From NCBI GenBank assembly GCA_021158895.1, contig JAGGSW010000071.1:1-16897 (forward strand): a stretch of DNA of 16,897 bases, given 5' to 3'. A program made the position numbers and the translations under genes. This DNA comes from Candidatus Odinarchaeota archaeon. GTDB lineage: Archaea; Asgardarchaeota; Baldrarchaeia; Baldrarchaeales; DXJG01. The notes below the pieces were generated by a model. The model was not told the origin of the DNA, searched no databases, and saw nothing but the letters and a program-made list of their open reading frames with translations. Shown here piece after piece: positions 15,558 through 16,897 of the stretch; positions within the stretch are counted from its first letter, which is position 1; the number at the start of each line of letters is the position of its first letter.

Positions 15558-16897
15558 CTATGATGTAGATGCGTAGTTCTTGATAAAGTCTTCAACTTGA
15601 TCTGCTCTTGGCAAGGAGGTTCTCACTCCAAGCCTTGTAGTTGTTATAGCTGCAACTGCTAATGCGTATTTTATAGCTTCACGTAGAGATTTTCCTTCTA
15701 AACGTGCTTTAATGTAACCGGCAACAAAGGCGTCCCCCGCACCCGTTGTGTCAACAGCTTTGACTTTGAATGAGGGGGCTTCAAAAGTTTCGTTTATCGT
15801 ATAAACCTTTACTCCTTTACTACCTCTTGTAATAATTACTTCTCTTGGTCCAAGATTCAGTAAGCTTTTTGGTGAATTTAGGGTCGGCGTTAATTTTTTC
15901 AGTAGATTCCAATTCGCTTTGTTTAAGATTAAAGTAGTTACATTATTAATTATAGATTCCAACTTTTCGATTCCCATTTTTGCGTAAGGTGTTATCAGTC
16001 TATATATTACCCATTTTCCTCTGCTTTTTGCATAGGAAGCTATTGTGGAAGCTACTTCTACAAAAACTTCACCGATGTAAACAATTTTACATTCATCTAT
16101 CAGAGACCAGTTTATTTCTGATGGAGAGGATAGGGATAGTGCCGGATTGCCCCTTAAAAGAACAATTATCTTTTTTTCACCATGATCTCCTACAAGCACT
16201 ATTGACTGTGGGGTTTGGAGTTCTTCGTCGATGACAATAGATGATATGTCCACATTTTCGTTTAACATTGTCTCAACGATTCTTCTCCCGCCATAATCCC
16301 CGCCGATCTTTCCAGAAAATGCGGTTGAAACCCCTAATCTGCTAAGCGCCATGGCTACATTTGCAGCCGACCCTCCTACATCGCTTATAAAGCCACGTAC
16401 AGTTACGGTCTGGTCGTGACCAGTTGGGATTTCGTTAAGCGGTATTATGAAGTCAAGAGCTGCTGATCCAAATACGGCTGTTTTTACCCTTTTTCTTGAG
16501 TCTTTTAATCTCTTTATGGTCTCAGTTAGGTATAGTTTATTTAAAATGTTATGAAAAACTTCGTGACTTATATTGAAGTCAAAACACAACTTAGCAATAC
16601 TTTTGGCGTAAAAATAAAATAATTCTTCGACTATTTCTTTTACGTCTTTAGGAGATAGTCTTTCTATGGGTGTTAAGAGGAGTTTGAGATATTTACCCAG
16701 AAAAGTAAGTGTATAATACTTTACCCAAACTTCTTTACTGTCAACTTTTACCTTCTCTGTTCCTTGCTCTAGTATCCCCGCACGAACAAATTTTTTCAAC
16801 ACGTTTATTATTGATTTATTAGAATGAGGAATTTTCTCCACAAGCTCTTTCTGATAATTCTTTTTATTAACATTCATGTTAAGCAAAATATCCAATG
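15558..16897 (-). CDS. PfkB-family kinase with N-terminal winged-helix domain (5' end cut by window)
   Basis: The C-terminal two thirds (about residues 137-440) is a ribokinase/PfkB-family sugar or nucleoside kinase. Signature 1 is GGSAANVAMALSRLG at 174-188; signature 2 is DTTGAGDAF at 382-390 with catalytic base Asp388; LILNKAN (322-328) fits the family's NxxE-like region, though Asn-Trp replaces the usual glutamate. Residues 1-75 (QKELVEKIPHSNKSIINVLKKFVRAGILEQ) look like a MarR/ArsR-type winged helix, and 75-135 is a helical linker. The only start in view is a TTG at 16895 with no visible Shine-Dalgarno, and the helix-turn-helix begins at once, so the true start is probably just outside the window. 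The fusion suggests a sugar-sensing regulator or a self-regulated kinase. The substrate cannot be read from the sequence. Confidence 0.85.
   Translation of the reverse strand, partial: LDILLNMNVNKKNYQKELVEKIPHSNKSIINVLKKFVRAGILEQGTEKVKVDSKEVWVKYYTLTFLGKYLKLLLTPIERLSPKDVKEIVEELFYFYAKSIAKLCFDFNISHEVFHNILNKLYLTETIKRLKDSRKRVKTAVFGSAALDFIIPLNEIPTGHDQTVTVRGFISDVGGSAANVAMALSRLGVSTAFSGKIGGDYGGRRIVETMLNENVDISSIVIDEELQTPQSIVLVGDHGEKKIIVLLRGNPALSLSSPSEINWSLIDECKIVYIGEVFVEVASTIASYAKSRGKWVIYRLITPYAKMGIEKLESIINNVTTLILNKANWNLLKKLTPTLNSPKSLLNLGPREVIITRGSKGVKVYTINETFEAPSFKVKAVDTTGAGDAFVAGYIKARLEGKSLREAIKYALAVAAITTTRLGVRTSLPRADQVEDFIKNYASTS

Noticed and set aside
1..16897. CRISPR arrays, insertion sequences or integrase/attachment sites
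   Set aside because: No regularly spaced direct repeats, transposase-like frame or terminal inverted repeats were seen on either strand.

Overview
The window looks like an AT-rich archaeal chromosome segment. Genes are preceded by purine-rich Shine-Dalgarno sites (GGTGA, GGAGG) and TTTAAATA-type TATA boxes. TTG and GTG starts are frequent, and the gene content is that of an archaeon using tetrahydromethanopterin (H4MPT). About 9 kb holds most of the methyl branch of C1 metabolism: formylmethanofuran dehydrogenase subunits D, B, A and C, Mch, Mtd and Mer. No mcr, mtr, ftr, cdh or fwdE/F/G gene is present, so the sequence cannot say whether the organism is a methanogen, an archaeon using the H4MPT Wood-Ljungdahl pathway (for example Bathyarchaeia or a related lineage), or an Archaeoglobus-like oxidiser.

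Layout. At the left, a DUF2072 zinc-ribbon gene (minus) diverges from an Era-like GTPase plus DUF2073 pair (plus) across one TATA box. Then comes a decayed trpB2 remnant (minus), followed by ppsA (minus) and an Mth938-family small protein (minus). From 5.8 to 13.0 kb everything is on the minus strand: fwdD-fwdB-fwdA-fwdC-mch, tightly packed with overlaps or gaps of a few bases, then an MptN-like ATP-grasp ligase and a CitG-family protein. A 310-bp divergent control region (13010-13319) separates this from the plus-strand set mtd - small unknown gene - mer. The right end is a convergent gene for a PfkB kinase with an N-terminal winged helix, cut by the window edge.

How the genes fit together. 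Fwd makes or oxidises formylmethanofuran. Mch, Mtd and Mer interconvert methenyl-, methylene- and methyl-H4MPT, the last two with F420. MptN adds glutamate to the H4MPT side chain, and the adjacent CitG-family gene is a good candidate for another side-chain step. PpsA turns pyruvate into PEP and so links acetyl-CoA-derived carbon to gluconeogenesis. The most interesting points are the CitG-like/MptN pairing, the unknown 90-residue protein between mtd and mer, the inverted repeat at the predicted fwd transcription start, and the trpB2 pseudogene.
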